Origin: Vibrio coralliilyticus ATCC BAA-450
GTDB lineage: Bacteria; Pseudomonadota; Gammaproteobacteria; Enterobacterales; Vibrionaceae
Direction of reading: 5' to 3'
Assembly (NCBI RefSeq): GCF_000176135.1
Contig: NZ_ACZN01000017.1
Location: 1-64,000, forward strand
Length of the DNA: 64,000 nt
The position numbers were made by a program, and so were the translations under genes. Shown one piece after another: positions 44,877-54,134 of the stretch (position 1 is the first letter of the stretch; each line of letters begins with the position of its first letter). The notes under the pieces are model-generated. The model saw only the letters and a program-made list of their open reading frames with translations, had not been told where the DNA came from and did not search any database.

Positions 44877-46094
44877 TTAAGAAAATTGATAGTTCTCAGG
44901 AACAACGACAACACCTTTTTCCGAAACATGGAACCGTTTGGCGTCTTCAATTTTGTTAATTCCAATTTGAGTGTATGGTGGAACCTTAACGTGTTTATCA
45001 ATAATACAGTTGACTAACTGGCTTCCTTCTCCAACTTCAACATCATCAAAAAGAATACTGTCGACCACAGTAGCGCTGTCGTTAATTCGAACATTGGGTG
45101 ATACCACGGAATGCTGAACAGACCCACCCGAATTAATTACGCCATTCGCAATGATTGAATTAATAAAAATCCCTTCATTTCCAGTTGCAGAAGAAACAGT
45201 GCGGGCAGGAGGGCATTGCGCTTCATAAGTTCTTACTGCCCAATCAGGCTGATAAAGGTTCATGGGCGGAACCGGCTCAAGCAAATCCATATTGGCTTCA
45301 TAAAACGAATCTAGTGTTCCAACGTCTCGCCAGTAGCAATCTTTCGCTACTCGACCTTTATCATTACAAAAATCGTAAGCGTAAACCGACTCTGTCTTGA
45401 TAAGTTTAGGAATAATGTCTTTACCAAAGTCATGACTTGAGTCAGGACATTCAGCATCGTCATCGAGTGCGGCTCTTAATACATCCATATCAAAGATGTA
45501 GATTCCCATGGATGCCAAACTGCGATCAGGTTTGCCAGGAATCGATGGTGGGTCGAGAGGCTTTTCAACAAATGAAGTAATTAGGCCGTTGTCATCAGTA
45601 TCCATGACACCAAATTGAGTGGCCTCATCACGGCTTACATCCATGCAAGCGATGGTGAGCTTGGCATTATTTTGCTTATGTTCTTCGAGCATTGCAGCGT
45701 AATCCATTCGATAGATGTGATCGCCAGACAAAACAACAACATACTTTGCATCACTGCGGGAAAGTAGCCATAAATTGTGGTAGATGGCATCGGCAGTACC
45801 TTCATACCATTTACCGCCTCCTCTCATTTGCGGCGGAACTACAGAAATGAACTCGCCAAGTTCCGGATTGAATATCGACCAACCATCACGTAAATGCTTT
45901 TGAAGTGAGTGGGATTTGTATTGGGTAAGAACGAGAATTTTTCTAAGGCCGGAGTGTAGGCAATTGGTGAGTGTAAAATCTATGATTCGATACTTGCCTC
46001 CAAATGGAACGGCTGGCTTTGCTCTATCGTCAGTCAAAGGGCTCAATCTCGAACCCATCCCACCTGCTAGGACTACCGCTAGTGTATCTTGCAT
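44877..46094 (-). CDS. glgC: Glucose-1-phosphate adenylyltransferase (ADP-glucose pyrophosphorylase)
   Basis: 405 residues. Nucleotide site LAGGMGSRLSPLT near 9, then KPAVPFGGKYRIIDF near 27, SGDHIYRMDY near 122, and a left-handed beta-helix C-terminal domain (about 290-400). It forms ADP-glucose, the committed step of glycogen synthesis. GGGAGAAAGG lies just upstream of the ATG. No other glycogen gene is adjacent. From memory V. cholerae has two glgC paralogues, one on chromosome II, so this may be the second. Confidence 0.93.
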   Translation of the reverse strand: MQDTLAVVLAGGMGSRLSPLTDDRAKPAVPFGGKYRIIDFTLTNCLHSGLRKILVLTQYKSHSLQKHLRDGWSIFNPELGEFISVVPPQMRGGGKWYEGTADAIYHNLWLLSRSDAKYVVVLSGDHIYRMDYAAMLEEHKQNNAKLTIACMDVSRDEATQFGVMDTDDNGLITSFVEKPLDPPSIPGKPDRSLASMGIYIFDMDVLRAALDDDAECPDSSHDFGKDIIPKLIKTESVYAYDFCNDKGRVAKDCYWRDVGTLDSFYEANMDLLEPVPPMNLYQPDWAVRTYEAQCPPARTVSSATGNEGIFINSIIANGVINSGGSVQHSVVSPNVRINDSATVVDSILFDDVEVGEGSQLVNCIIDKHVKVPPYTQIGINKIEDAKRFHVSEKGVVVVPENYQFS

Positions 46095-46249
46095 GCCTTT
46101 CTCCCTGAAATAGTGCGTTTATGTGCTTTCAGAAAGACTACTTCAAGTTTCAAGCCAATATTCAACTTGTTGAGTTTTCGCGCTCTGCCAACGATTCGTA
46201 TTAAAAAAATGCACCACCCATTGCACCAACAAAATGCATTGCACCAAAG

Positions 46250-48151
46250 TTAGGCAACAGTACCCATCTCTTCAGAGTCAAGAATCGATACACAATTTCT
46301 ACCCAATGACTTAGATTCATACAATGCCACGTCAGCACGCTTGTAGGTATTTTCGACAGAACCATCCATATCAGTTACCCCAACACTGACCGTAATTTGC
46401 TCGTCGTGTTGAAGCGATACCGATGTGCGCAGGCGGTTTGTGACGATTTCCGCTTCTTGAATGCGAGTGTGGGGCATAATGATCGCAAACTCTTCGCCAC
46501 CGATTCGTGCAATGAAGTCTGTTTCTCGAAGATGATCACTTAAGACTGTTCCGACAGATTTAATAATTTTATCGCCTTCATCGTGACCCAATCTATCATT
46601 TACACGCTTGAAGTGGTCGATATCGACAATAGCAAAACAAGTAGGTTCAGCATGGCTATAGCGCTTACTTTTTGCACATTGCGCCGCCATTTCTTGATCA
46701 AACTTACGTCTATTCCATAAACCAGTCATAGAGTCTTTCTCACTCATCTCTCTCAGGCGATTTTCGAGTTCTTTACGGTGAGAGATGTCGACAAAAGAGG
46801 CAACATAAAACTGAATTACCCCATTGTTGTCGGTCACTGTCTGAATACGCAGTATCTCGGTAATATGAGAACCATCGCGACGCTTGTTAACGACTTCGCC
46901 TTCCCACAAGCCTTCTTTTTCTAAAATCTTCCACATATTAATGTAGAACTCTTGTTCATGTTTATTAGCAGCAAAGAAAGAAGGCTGCTTTCCTTTGACC
47001 TCTTCAAAGGTATAACCACTGACTCGAGTAAACTCTTCATTCGTCTTAATAATTCGGTTCTGACGATCGGTGATCAGCATAGCTGACATACCATTCATTG
47101 CAGCACGGGCAATTTGGCTTTCCAGACTATTTTTGGTGTGATTGTAATTCCACGTAACAAAACTGAACGCGATGAGTAAAATGATCATGTATACAGAAGC
47201 GGCTTGAATTGAGAGTTCAGTCTTACGCTCAAGGTAAAGCTGAGCCGCGTCGTACTGAGAGACTTCAGCGACGAGGATAAAGTGCAGTGGTCTATCAAGG
47301 GTATTGAGTTCTGCTTTAACGTAAGATAACCATTTGCCTTGTTCAAATAGGGTCCCATGCTCATTGAATTGAAGTTGGCGCCACAACTTAGGGTAGAGCT
47401 TACTTAATTTAAACTCTGAGTTTTCTTTCGCAATGTGGCCCATTATGTTTGTCATGTTTTTAGCCATGACGTAATAGCCATCAGAATTGAAGACATCCGG
47501 TAAATCGTCATTCACTTTGTTATACGCTAAGCGTTGATACAAATAGTCAAAGTCAAGATTTGCAATAAAGTAGCCACGACGCTCTGAATGAATGTCGATG
47601 GGGACGATTACCCTTAAACTGGGTGTAAGCGGCTGGGCAATTTGATTATTTTCTCGCTCTAAATCAATACCAAAAGTTCCGACCGTATTTACAGGCAGGT
47701 TTTGAGCGAACTTGAAATAATCCCGATGGAATTTGTTTTGTAAGAACTCTTCAGGAACAACAACACTCGCGCGTTGACCATGATTAATTCGCACCAACTC
47801 TTGGCCATGGTTGTCCAAATAGCGAAGTTGCGAAAAGTAGCCTTGAGTACGGGCTACTAACAGCCAAAAGTCCTGTAATGCCCCGCGATTCATATCGTTT
47901 GGCTCCAACACCGCACGATGGAAGATGCCATTACTCGAAAGGAATTTTACGGATTTAAGAATTTTAGAAGAGTGCGATTTTAATTCAGAGCGCGCATATT
48001 CTAGTTTTGTTTGTGTCAGGCGATCGACTTGTTGACGAGCATCTTCTTCGACCTTAGAAAGCTCGTTCGCAAAATAAAGTGTTGGCACGAAGGCTAGGGT
48101 GATGAATACAAGCATGAACTGCAGGAGAATGCGGGAATTTATCTTGAACAT
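46250..48151 (-). CDS. Membrane PAS-GGDEF diguanylate cyclase
   Basis: 633 residues from ATG 48151. Membrane helix near 8-30, a periplasmic sensor domain of about 270 residues (double-PAS/Cache type), a second membrane helix near 305-330, a cytoplasmic PAS (about 350-465), then GGDEF with active GGEEF near 549. The inhibitory RxxD site is intact as RETD, five residues before GGEEF. So it should make cyclic-di-GMP under product inhibition. The ligand of the sensor domain is unknown. Upstream of glgC on the same strand, 155 bases apart. Confidence 0.92.
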   Translation of the reverse strand: MFKINSRILLQFMLVFITLAFVPTLYFANELSKVEEDARQQVDRLTQTKLEYARSELKSHSSKILKSVKFLSSNGIFHRAVLEPNDMNRGALQDFWLLVARTQGYFSQLRYLDNHGQELVRINHGQRASVVVPEEFLQNKFHRDYFKFAQNLPVNTVGTFGIDLERENNQIAQPLTPSLRVIVPIDIHSERRGYFIANLDFDYLYQRLAYNKVNDDLPDVFNSDGYYVMAKNMTNIMGHIAKENSEFKLSKLYPKLWRQLQFNEHGTLFEQGKWLSYVKAELNTLDRPLHFILVAEVSQYDAAQLYLERKTELSIQAASVYMIILLIAFSFVTWNYNHTKNSLESQIARAAMNGMSAMLITDRQNRIIKTNEEFTRVSGYTFEEVKGKQPSFFAANKHEQEFYINMWKILEKEGLWEGEVVNKRRDGSHITEILRIQTVTDNNGVIQFYVASFVDISHRKELENRLREMSEKDSMTGLWNRRKFDQEMAAQCAKSKRYSHAEPTCFAIVDIDHFKRVNDRLGHDEGDKIIKSVGTVLSDHLRETDFIARIGGEEFAIIMPHTRIQEAEIVTNRLRTSVSLQHDEQITVSVGVTDMDGSVENTYKRADVALYESKSLGRNCVSILDSEEMGTVA

Positions 48152-48313
48152 TTCGCCCCAATGACGCCACAAATTTACTTAATAATACTGTGAATAATTA
48201 TATGAGCTTTTATTGATTTTACTGTGAGCAGTGTGGAATATCCCACGATATTGATTCAGATGCTGGGCAATATGATGCATTGATTAATGGTAAGTATTTA
48301 AAAATTCGGGAAT

Positions 48314-48342
48314 AAAAAAGCCCTACTCAATGAGTAGGGCTT
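48314..48342 (-). terminator. fruBKA terminator
   Basis: AAGCCCTACTCA-TT-GAGTAGGGCTT on the minus strand, followed by TTTTATT. Confidence 0.9.
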
Positions 48343-48377
48343 GAGCCAAGTCGATTGGGGGAGACTGGCTTACAAGT

Positions 48378-50114
48378 TTAAGCGGCAGCGGTTTCTGCTT
48401 TACCTTGATTTGAACGATTCTTCAAAAATGCATAACCAAAGCCAGTGAGTGCAGTACCTGCCGTAATGGCAACTAGATACATCAGAACAGGAGTTATAGC
48501 GTTAGGAATAAGCAATACAAACAAACCACCATGAGGAGCCATCAGTTTTGCGCCAAACAACATTGAAAGGGCACCTGTTAATGCGCCACCTGCCATACAG
48601 GCTGGGATAACACGCATCGGATCTTTCGCTGCAAAAGGAATAGCGCCTTCAGAGATAAAGCAAAGCCCTAATACGAAGGAAGCTTTACCTGCTTCACGTT
48701 CACTCGGCTCAAACTTATCTCGCGCTAAGAATGTGGCCAGCCCCATACCCAAGGCAGGTACCATACCAGCCGCCATGATCGCTGCCATAGGAGCGTAAGT
48801 TTGAGATGCAAGCAAGCCAACACCAAACGTGTACGCGGCTTTGTTTATCGGACCACCAAGGTCAAAACACATCATTGCACCTAAGATAACGCCAAGTAGT
48901 ACCGCGTTAGCAGAACCCATGTTATTCAAGAACTCTGTCATCGCAGCCATAATGCCAGAAACCGGACCACCAACGATGTAGATCATTACTAGGCCAGTGA
49001 ACAAACTTGCAACAAAAGGAATGATCAGAATCGGCTTCAGTGCTTCCATCGATTGAGGAAGTTGGACTTTGTCGGCGATGAGCTTCGCTGAGTAACCAGC
49101 AATAAAACCAGCTGCGATCCCGCCAAGGAAGCCGGCACCCGTTGAACTGGCAAGCATGCCACCAATTAAGCCTGGTGCAAGACCTGGGCGATCGGCAATT
49201 GAGAATGCAATAAAACCAGCAAGCACTGGAATCATCAGAGCAAAGGCAGAACCTCCACCAATGGTCATGAGCGCCGCGGCAAGCGTACCTTCTTCTTTAA
49301 ATGCTTCAATACCAAATACGAATGAAAGCGCGATGATCAAACCGCCAGCAACAACGACAGGCAACATATGCGAAACACCTGTCATCAGATGCTTATAGAC
49401 ACCTTTTTTCTCTTCAACTGTCGCAGACTCGCCAGAACCTGTATGCTGGTAAATAGTGGCTTCAGAGAAGGCTTTATTTAGCTCTTGCTCAGTCTTTTTA
49501 AGTGCTGGCCCCGTCTTAGTGCGGTACATAGGTTTGCCATTGAAGCGATCAAGTGGCACTTCAATATCCGCAGCGATGATAACCAGATCAGCGTCAGAAA
49601 TGTCAGCCTCAGTCAGTTGGTTTTTCGCACCGACTGAGCCGCGAGTTTCGACTTTGATTTGGTGGCCCTGACGTTTAGCTTCATCTTCTAGTGCTTCGGC
49701 AGCCATGAAGGTGTGAGCCACGCCTGTAGGGCAGGCAGTAATAGCGACAATCTTCTTAGTGGAAACGTTTGTAGACAATGCTACAGACTGAACACTCTCA
49801 ACATTTAACTCGGTTGCATTGCTAACCGCGTGTTGAAGAAAATCCGCCGGGTTTTCGGTGACTTCATTGATAGAGGCTTGATACACCTTTTTACCAACAA
49901 AACGCGACGTGTCGACAGGAGTATTGGTTGCAATGACCACTACATCTGCTTTAGCAATATCTTCCGCGTTTAGTGTGTAACCAGCTAATACGCTGGACTG
50001 GCATTCTATTTTGGCGCTGAACTTGAGTTGATTAGCGGCTTTTTCTAAAAGCCCGGCAGCTATGATGCTATTTGCAACCCCGCTAGGGCAAGCTGTAATA
50101 ATTGCAATATTCAT
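48378..50114 (-). CDS. fruA: Fructose PTS EIIB'BC
   Basis: 578 residues. Two EIIB-like domains in tandem: the degenerate B' with ITACPSGVANS near 6-16 and the active B with ITACPTGVAHT near 125 holding the phosphorylated Cys, then EIIC (about 235-570) with ten or so membrane segments and GGPINKAAYTFGVG near 425. It imports fructose as fructose-1-phosphate. Last gene of fruB-fruK-fruA. Confidence 0.95.
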   Translation of the reverse strand: MNIAIITACPSGVANSIIAAGLLEKAANQLKFSAKIECQSSVLAGYTLNAEDIAKADVVVIATNTPVDTSRFVGKKVYQASINEVTENPADFLQHAVSNATELNVESVQSVALSTNVSTKKIVAITACPTGVAHTFMAAEALEDEAKRQGHQIKVETRGSVGAKNQLTEADISDADLVIIAADIEVPLDRFNGKPMYRTKTGPALKKTEQELNKAFSEATIYQHTGSGESATVEEKKGVYKHLMTGVSHMLPVVVAGGLIIALSFVFGIEAFKEEGTLAAALMTIGGGSAFALMIPVLAGFIAFSIADRPGLAPGLIGGMLASSTGAGFLGGIAAGFIAGYSAKLIADKVQLPQSMEALKPILIIPFVASLFTGLVMIYIVGGPVSGIMAAMTEFLNNMGSANAVLLGVILGAMMCFDLGGPINKAAYTFGVGLLASQTYAPMAAIMAAGMVPALGMGLATFLARDKFEPSEREAGKASFVLGLCFISEGAIPFAAKDPMRVIPACMAGGALTGALSMLFGAKLMAPHGGLFVLLIPNAITPVLMYLVAITAGTALTGFGYAFLKNRSNQGKAETAAA

Positions 50115-50131
50115 AATCTCGACCTTTGTCC

Positions 50132-51082
50132 TTAAGCTTTCTGATCAGAGAGCAGGTTGATTTTGATTTGTTCTTGTAGGGTATGTACTTGTTTAATATC
50201 TGGGACGCCAACGCCGACTTGGCTCACAGCCAAGGCTGAAAGTGCGGTAGCGAAAGACAAGAGTTCAGTTTTCGTCATCGATTTCATGTGGCCCCAGCAC
50301 AAACCGGCAACCAGCGTATCGCCTGCACCCACGGTGCTGACGACGTCCATTCTAGGCGGCTGAGCTTGAATCCATTGATTCTGGTTTAACCACATTACGC
50401 CTTCAGCGCCCATGGAAACGACCACGTTTTCTATTCCGCGCTGACTTAGGTTTTCAGCAACTTCCTGACACTCAAAGGCAGAAGTTAATGTTTTTCCAGC
50501 ATAGTCAGACAGCTCTTCATCATTAGGCTTAATCAACCAAGGGGCGGATTCGATACCAGCTTTTAGCGCCTCTCGGCTCGAATCAAACAAGACTTTTTTG
50601 CCTTTTTTCTCAAGGAAGGAAACCCATGAAGCGCAACGCTGTGGAGTGACGCCTTTTGGCAGACTTCCTGCCAGCACAAAGTAGTCGTGGTGCTCAGCAA
50701 GTTCTTCTAGTTTGGCTTCAAATTGACTCAGTGCCGCTTCGTCGATGCTGATACCTGGAAAATTGATGTCACTTACGCTGCCATTCTCTTCGACAAGTTT
50801 GACGTTGATACGTGTAGCACCGCAGACTCTAATGAACTGGTCATTAGCGCCCATCTCTTCAAACAGCTGACAGAACATTTCCTGATTGTCTTTGCCAAGA
50901 AAGCCAGTCACTGTAACTTCTGCACCTAAATCGGATAGCACTCTAGCAACGTTTACACCTTTGCCTGCGGCGTGGAGTGAACTCTGATTAACTAAGCTAA
51001 CGGAACCCTGTTTAAGAGTTGATAAACTGCCTGTAAGGTCAAGTGCCGGATTCAACGTGATGGTAACGACTTTGTTCGTCAT
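50132..51082 (-). CDS. fruK: 1-phosphofructokinase
   Basis: 316 residues. PfkB family: N-terminal TLNPALDLTG, HAAGKGVNVARVLSDLG near 39, and catalytic STVGAGDTLVAG near 248. It phosphorylates fructose-1-phosphate to fructose-1,6-bisphosphate. AAGGAA lies 6 bases before the ATG. Middle gene of the fru operon, 9 bases after fruB and 17 before fruA. Confidence 0.95.
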   Translation of the reverse strand: MTNKVVTITLNPALDLTGSLSTLKQGSVSLVNQSSLHAAGKGVNVARVLSDLGAEVTVTGFLGKDNQEMFCQLFEEMGANDQFIRVCGATRINVKLVEENGSVSDINFPGISIDEAALSQFEAKLEELAEHHDYFVLAGSLPKGVTPQRCASWVSFLEKKGKKVLFDSSREALKAGIESAPWLIKPNDEELSDYAGKTLTSAFECQEVAENLSQRGIENVVVSMGAEGVMWLNQNQWIQAQPPRMDVVSTVGAGDTLVAGLCWGHMKSMTKTELLSFATALSALAVSQVGVGVPDIKQVHTLQEQIKINLLSDQKA

Positions 51083-51091
51083 AATGATTCC

Positions 51092-52228
51092 TTAGCTCTC
51101 GCCCAGGCCAGCGTCGATGGCTGCACCAATAGACGCAAGAGCTTGCTGTGCATCTGCACCATCCGCAGTAAACTGAAGTTGATGACCCTTTTTGACACCT
51201 AAAGCGATCACCTTCATCAAGCTTTTAGCGTTAACCGTAGAACCATCACCATCAAGGTTGGCAACTTTGATGGTTGATTCGAATTTTTTGGCTTCAGCGA
51301 CAAGCATTGCGCCAGGTCTTGCATGCAAGCCATGGGCATTTCGAATAACAAAGACAGCGCTGTTATCGCTCCCTTCACTGGAAGGGAGCTCGGTTTCATT
51401 TGACTTAAATAAGTTGAGCAATTGATCTGTCGTCGCGTCGGTGAGTACGTTTTGCTTACCTTCGAAAACAATTTGGCTAAGAGTATCCAACTGGGATTTA
51501 TGACTATCGTTACACGCAGCAAACGCGATAAGTGCTTTGACTTCTTTGCCTTCATACTCACAATGGTTGGCTGTTGAAACAAAAGCCATTCCAGTGCGCA
51601 TAACGGCTTTATCTGAACTTGCGAGCCAAACTCCACGGCCAAGATGGGTTGGGGCAGTAGTGACTAGGCTGGCAACAAACTCGCTATCAGCACAACCAGT
51701 ATTTTTGAGCAATCCACCCGCAACTGCTGACATCTGAACCATATCGCTGGCAGGGAAGTTGAGTTGAATGAGAGACGGATCAAAATCAATCTCCAATTGC
51801 GTTTCTCCATTCAGAAGCGCAATAATTTCATCTTCAGTTTTTGCTTGTTTAAGCTTGGCTTCAATGCCATCTGCAGATAGCACTTTTGTGAGTTGCTTCA
51901 ATATCCCCAAGTGCTCATCAGACTTGGCGGCGATTCCAATCGCAACGTAAGCAGTGTTGCCATCCCCCCAATCAACACCTTCAGGAAAGTGGGCAATAGA
52001 CACGCCCGTTGTTTTAACCAATGCACGGGTATCGGTAGTACCGTGAGGAATAGCAATACCGTTGCCTAGGAAAGTAGAGTTTTGGTTTTCTCTGTTCAGC
52101 ATACCCTCGACGTAGCCATTCTCGACCAAACCCTTACTCGTCAGTGCTTCAGCAAGAAATGTAATTGCACTTTTCTTATCAGAGAAAGATTGCTGCAGCG
52201 AAATATCTTTTGTTGTTAACTTGAGCAT
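51092..52228 (-). CDS. fruB: Fructose PTS diphosphoryl transfer protein (EIIA-M-HPr)
   Basis: 378 residues from ATG 52228 (GAGGCG upstream). EIIA domain with phosphorylated His62 in GIAIPHGTTD; a central M region (about 150-270) that resembles a second, degenerate EIIA; then an HPr-like domain with His near 302 in GLHARPGA. It passes phosphate from enzyme I to FruA. First gene of the operon; three Cra operators stand upstream, so release by fructose-1-phosphate is expected. Confidence 0.94.
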   Translation of the reverse strand: MLKLTTKDISLQQSFSDKKSAITFLAEALTSKGLVENGYVEGMLNRENQNSTFLGNGIAIPHGTTDTRALVKTTGVSIAHFPEGVDWGDGNTAYVAIGIAAKSDEHLGILKQLTKVLSADGIEAKLKQAKTEDEIIALLNGETQLEIDFDPSLIQLNFPASDMVQMSAVAGGLLKNTGCADSEFVASLVTTAPTHLGRGVWLASSDKAVMRTGMAFVSTANHCEYEGKEVKALIAFAACNDSHKSQLDTLSQIVFEGKQNVLTDATTDQLLNLFKSNETELPSSEGSDNSAVFVIRNAHGLHARPGAMLVAEAKKFESTIKVANLDGDGSTVNAKSLMKVIALGVKKGHQLQFTADGADAQQALASIGAAIDAGLGES

Positions 52229-52277
52229 AAGCGCCTCAATTCGTTTATTTATCCAATTCAGTAGCATTCAATGCATA

Positions 52278-52293
52278 GCTGAATCGTTTCAGC
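52278..52293. promoter_or_regulatory. Cra (FruR) operator O1, next to fruB
   Basis: GCTGAATCGTTTCAGC, a perfect palindrome close to the Cra consensus GCTGAAACGTTTCAAG. It is 50 bases upstream of the fruB start. Confidence 0.85.
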
Positions 52294-52384
52294 AAATTAT
52301 TAAAAAAATTCAGCAAACCAAAAACAATAGATTTTCATTTGCTGTGTTATTCAAAATTCGAATCGTTATCAAATTTTCAATTTT

Positions 52385-52400
52385 GCTGAATCCTTTCAGC
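52385..52400. promoter_or_regulatory. Cra operator O2
   Basis: GCTGAATCCTTTCAGC. It differs from O1 at one central base. Confidence 0.8.
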
Positions 52401-52406
52401 TTTTAT

Positions 52407-52422
52407 GCTGAATCGTTTCAGT
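52407..52422. promoter_or_regulatory. Cra operator O3, next to the cra promoter
   Basis: GCTGAATCGTTTCAGT, 22 bases from O2 start to start (two helical turns). It ends just before TATAAT at 52424-52429, a likely -10 element for cra, so cra is probably autoregulated. Confidence 0.85.
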
Positions 52423-52492
52423 TTATAATGCAAATATTGTCAGGATCATCATTAAGGATTTTTGATCCAATGCACAGAATATGTAGGTTCAT

Positions 52493-53473
52493 ATGACACT
52501 AGATGAAATAGCCAAACTGGCTGGAGTATCCAAAACGACCGCCAGTTATGTCATCAACGGCAAGGCGCAAAAGTATCGAATCAGTGAGAAAACACAGAAG
52601 AAGGTGATGGCAGTTGTAGATGAGCACAATTACCGTCCTGATCTTGCTGCAAGTACTTTGAGAGCGGGGCAGAGCCGTTCGTTTGGTTTAATTATTCCTG
52701 ACTTAGAAAACACCAGTTATGCTCGGTTAGCCAAACTGCTAGAACAGAACTCCCGCGCGGCCGGATACCAAATATTGATTGCATGCTCGGATGATGAGCC
52801 CTCAACAGAAAAAAGCGTTGTTCAAGCTTTAGTAAGCCGCAAAGTTGATGCGCTTTTTGTTGCGAGTGCCATTCCTGAAGCCAGTGACTTTTATCGAGAT
52901 TTACAAAAGAAAGGCACACCCGTTATCGCAATTGACCGTCCGTTGGATGATGAACACTTTTCTTGTGTCATCAGTGAAGATTTTGGCGCGGCATTTGAAC
53001 TTACGTCCTCAATAATTAGTGACGGCGTAACTAAAGTGGGTCTAATCGGTGCTTTGCCTGAACTAAACATTTCCCGAGAGCGTGAGCTTGGCTTTCGTTC
53101 AGTTGCACAGAGAGGTGACTTAGAAACGGTAGTGGGTTATGGCGAACACTTCAATAGAGAAGATGGCCGCAAAGTGTTGGAAGGTTGGATCGCTGATGGA
53201 AATCTTCCTCAAGCAATCATCACGACATCATACACCTTGCTAGAGGGTGTACTTGACGTTTTATTGGATAAGCCTGAAGTAATGGAACAAGTTAAGTTAT
53301 CCACCTTTGGTGACAATCGCCTGCTGGACTTCTTACCTGTTAAAATCAACTCATTACCTCAACAGTTTGAGCTAATAGCCGATAGTGCTCTCGCACTGGC
53401 ACTAAATGCAACGGCTAAGCGTTATCAACCAGGTGTTGAGCTTGTGCCTAGAAAGATTATTGTCAGGCAATAA
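52493..53473 (+). CDS. cra: Catabolite repressor/activator Cra (FruR), LacI family
   Basis: 326 residues. HTH at the N-terminus (MTLDEIAKLAGVSKTTASY), hinge near 45-58, then a periplasmic-binding-protein-like effector domain; DLENTSYARLAKLLEQ near 71 and the C-terminal PRKIIVRQ match Cra/FruR. It binds fructose-1-phosphate or fructose-1,6-bisphosphate. Whether it is a global Cra or a local FruR in Vibrio is not shown by sequence; local fructose control is clear from the operators. AGGTTC lies before the ATG. Confidence 0.93.
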   Translation: MTLDEIAKLAGVSKTTASYVINGKAQKYRISEKTQKKVMAVVDEHNYRPDLAASTLRAGQSRSFGLIIPDLENTSYARLAKLLEQNSRAAGYQILIACSDDEPSTEKSVVQALVSRKVDALFVASAIPEASDFYRDLQKKGTPVIAIDRPLDDEHFSCVISEDFGAAFELTSSIISDGVTKVGLIGALPELNISRERELGFRSVAQRGDLETVVGYGEHFNREDGRKVLEGWIADGNLPQAIITTSYTLLEGVLDVLLDKPEVMEQVKLSTFGDNRLLDFLPVKINSLPQQFELIADSALALALNATAKRYQPGVELVPRKIIVRQ

Positions 53474-53501
53474 AAAGCCCGGCTACTCGCTGGGCTTTGG
53501 G
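53473..53501 (-). terminator. Hairpin between converging cra and the envelope-protein gene
   Basis: AAAGCCC-N11-GGGCTTT. The minus-strand tail is TTTTTATTG, so it best serves the envelope-protein gene. Confidence 0.65.
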
Positions 53502-53518
53502 AATTGAAAGTCGTGGTG

Positions 53519-54037
53519 TTAGTACTGGAAGCGTACTGACATAGTAATCTGAGGACCATATAGGCCATTGTTACGTGTTTCAGCAGATAGTGACAGTTGC
53601 TCCGTTGAGTGGAAGCGTACACCTGCATGGAACACAGAGCTGTCATCATTGCGGCCAATTCTACCTGTTGCCTCAATCTGATCGGCAAGCCACATGCGGA
53701 AGCCAATGTTTACTTCTGCCACAGTATCTGTTTCACCGCCTGCTTCCTCAGTAAATTTCGTCTGATGTACAAGTAATTGACCATAAACGTCAGCAAACTG
53801 ACTAATTGGTCCATTAAAGCCGATACCACCTGCCAAATCGTAGTCGTTGTCGAACTGCGTGTCTGCTCTCAGAATAAAGTGAGAGTTATCAGTGAAGAGT
53901 GTGCTGAATTCAACGCCGCTCATTTCAGGGTTCACCGCTGTACGCACTTCAAAGAAATTATAATTAAAGTTGTTCGCATTTGCCGCGCCAGCGAAACCAG
54001 CACAAATTAGCGCACTGGTTAGGATGATCTTTTTCAA
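53519..54037 (-). CDS. Small exported beta-rich protein, probable outer-membrane barrel
   Basis: 172 residues from TTG 54037, chosen because GGAG sits 8 bases upstream and the residue order KKIILTSALICAGFAGA then gives a clean signal peptide cut after ANA. The mature part alternates polar and hydrophobic residues in beta-strand style and ends in SVRFQY, with a terminal aromatic as in outer-membrane barrels. Eight strands would fit the length. A terminator hairpin lies 38 bases upstream, so expression may depend on read-through from the YgiW-like gene. Family not recognised. Confidence 0.75.
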   Translation of the reverse strand: MKKIILTSALICAGFAGAANANNFNYNFFEVRTAVNPEMSGVEFSTLFTDNSHFILRADTQFDNDYDLAGGIGFNGPISQFADVYGQLLVHQTKFTEEAGGETDTVAEVNIGFRMWLADQIEATGRIGRNDDSSVFHAGVRFHSTEQLSLSAETRNNGLYGPQITMSVRFQY

Positions 54038-54074
54038 GGGTAGTACTCCGACTAGCATCAAGTTTTTGACTATA

Positions 54075-54099
54075 AAAAAGGCTTGCAATAAGCAAGCCA
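54075..54099 (-). terminator. Terminator or attenuator between the YgiW-like and envelope-protein genes
   Basis: On the minus strand GGCTTGC-TTATT-GCAAGCC-TTTTTT. A perfect intrinsic terminator placed inside what otherwise looks like a two-gene operon. Confidence 0.85.
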
Positions 54100-54134
54100 A
54101 ATATTAACGCAGTGGGAGTTAAATTACTTTATCT

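Noticed and set aside
51217-51642. 141-codon frame within fruB on the same strand
   Set aside because: Overlaps the HPr and M domains of fruB in another frame; no independent start signal.
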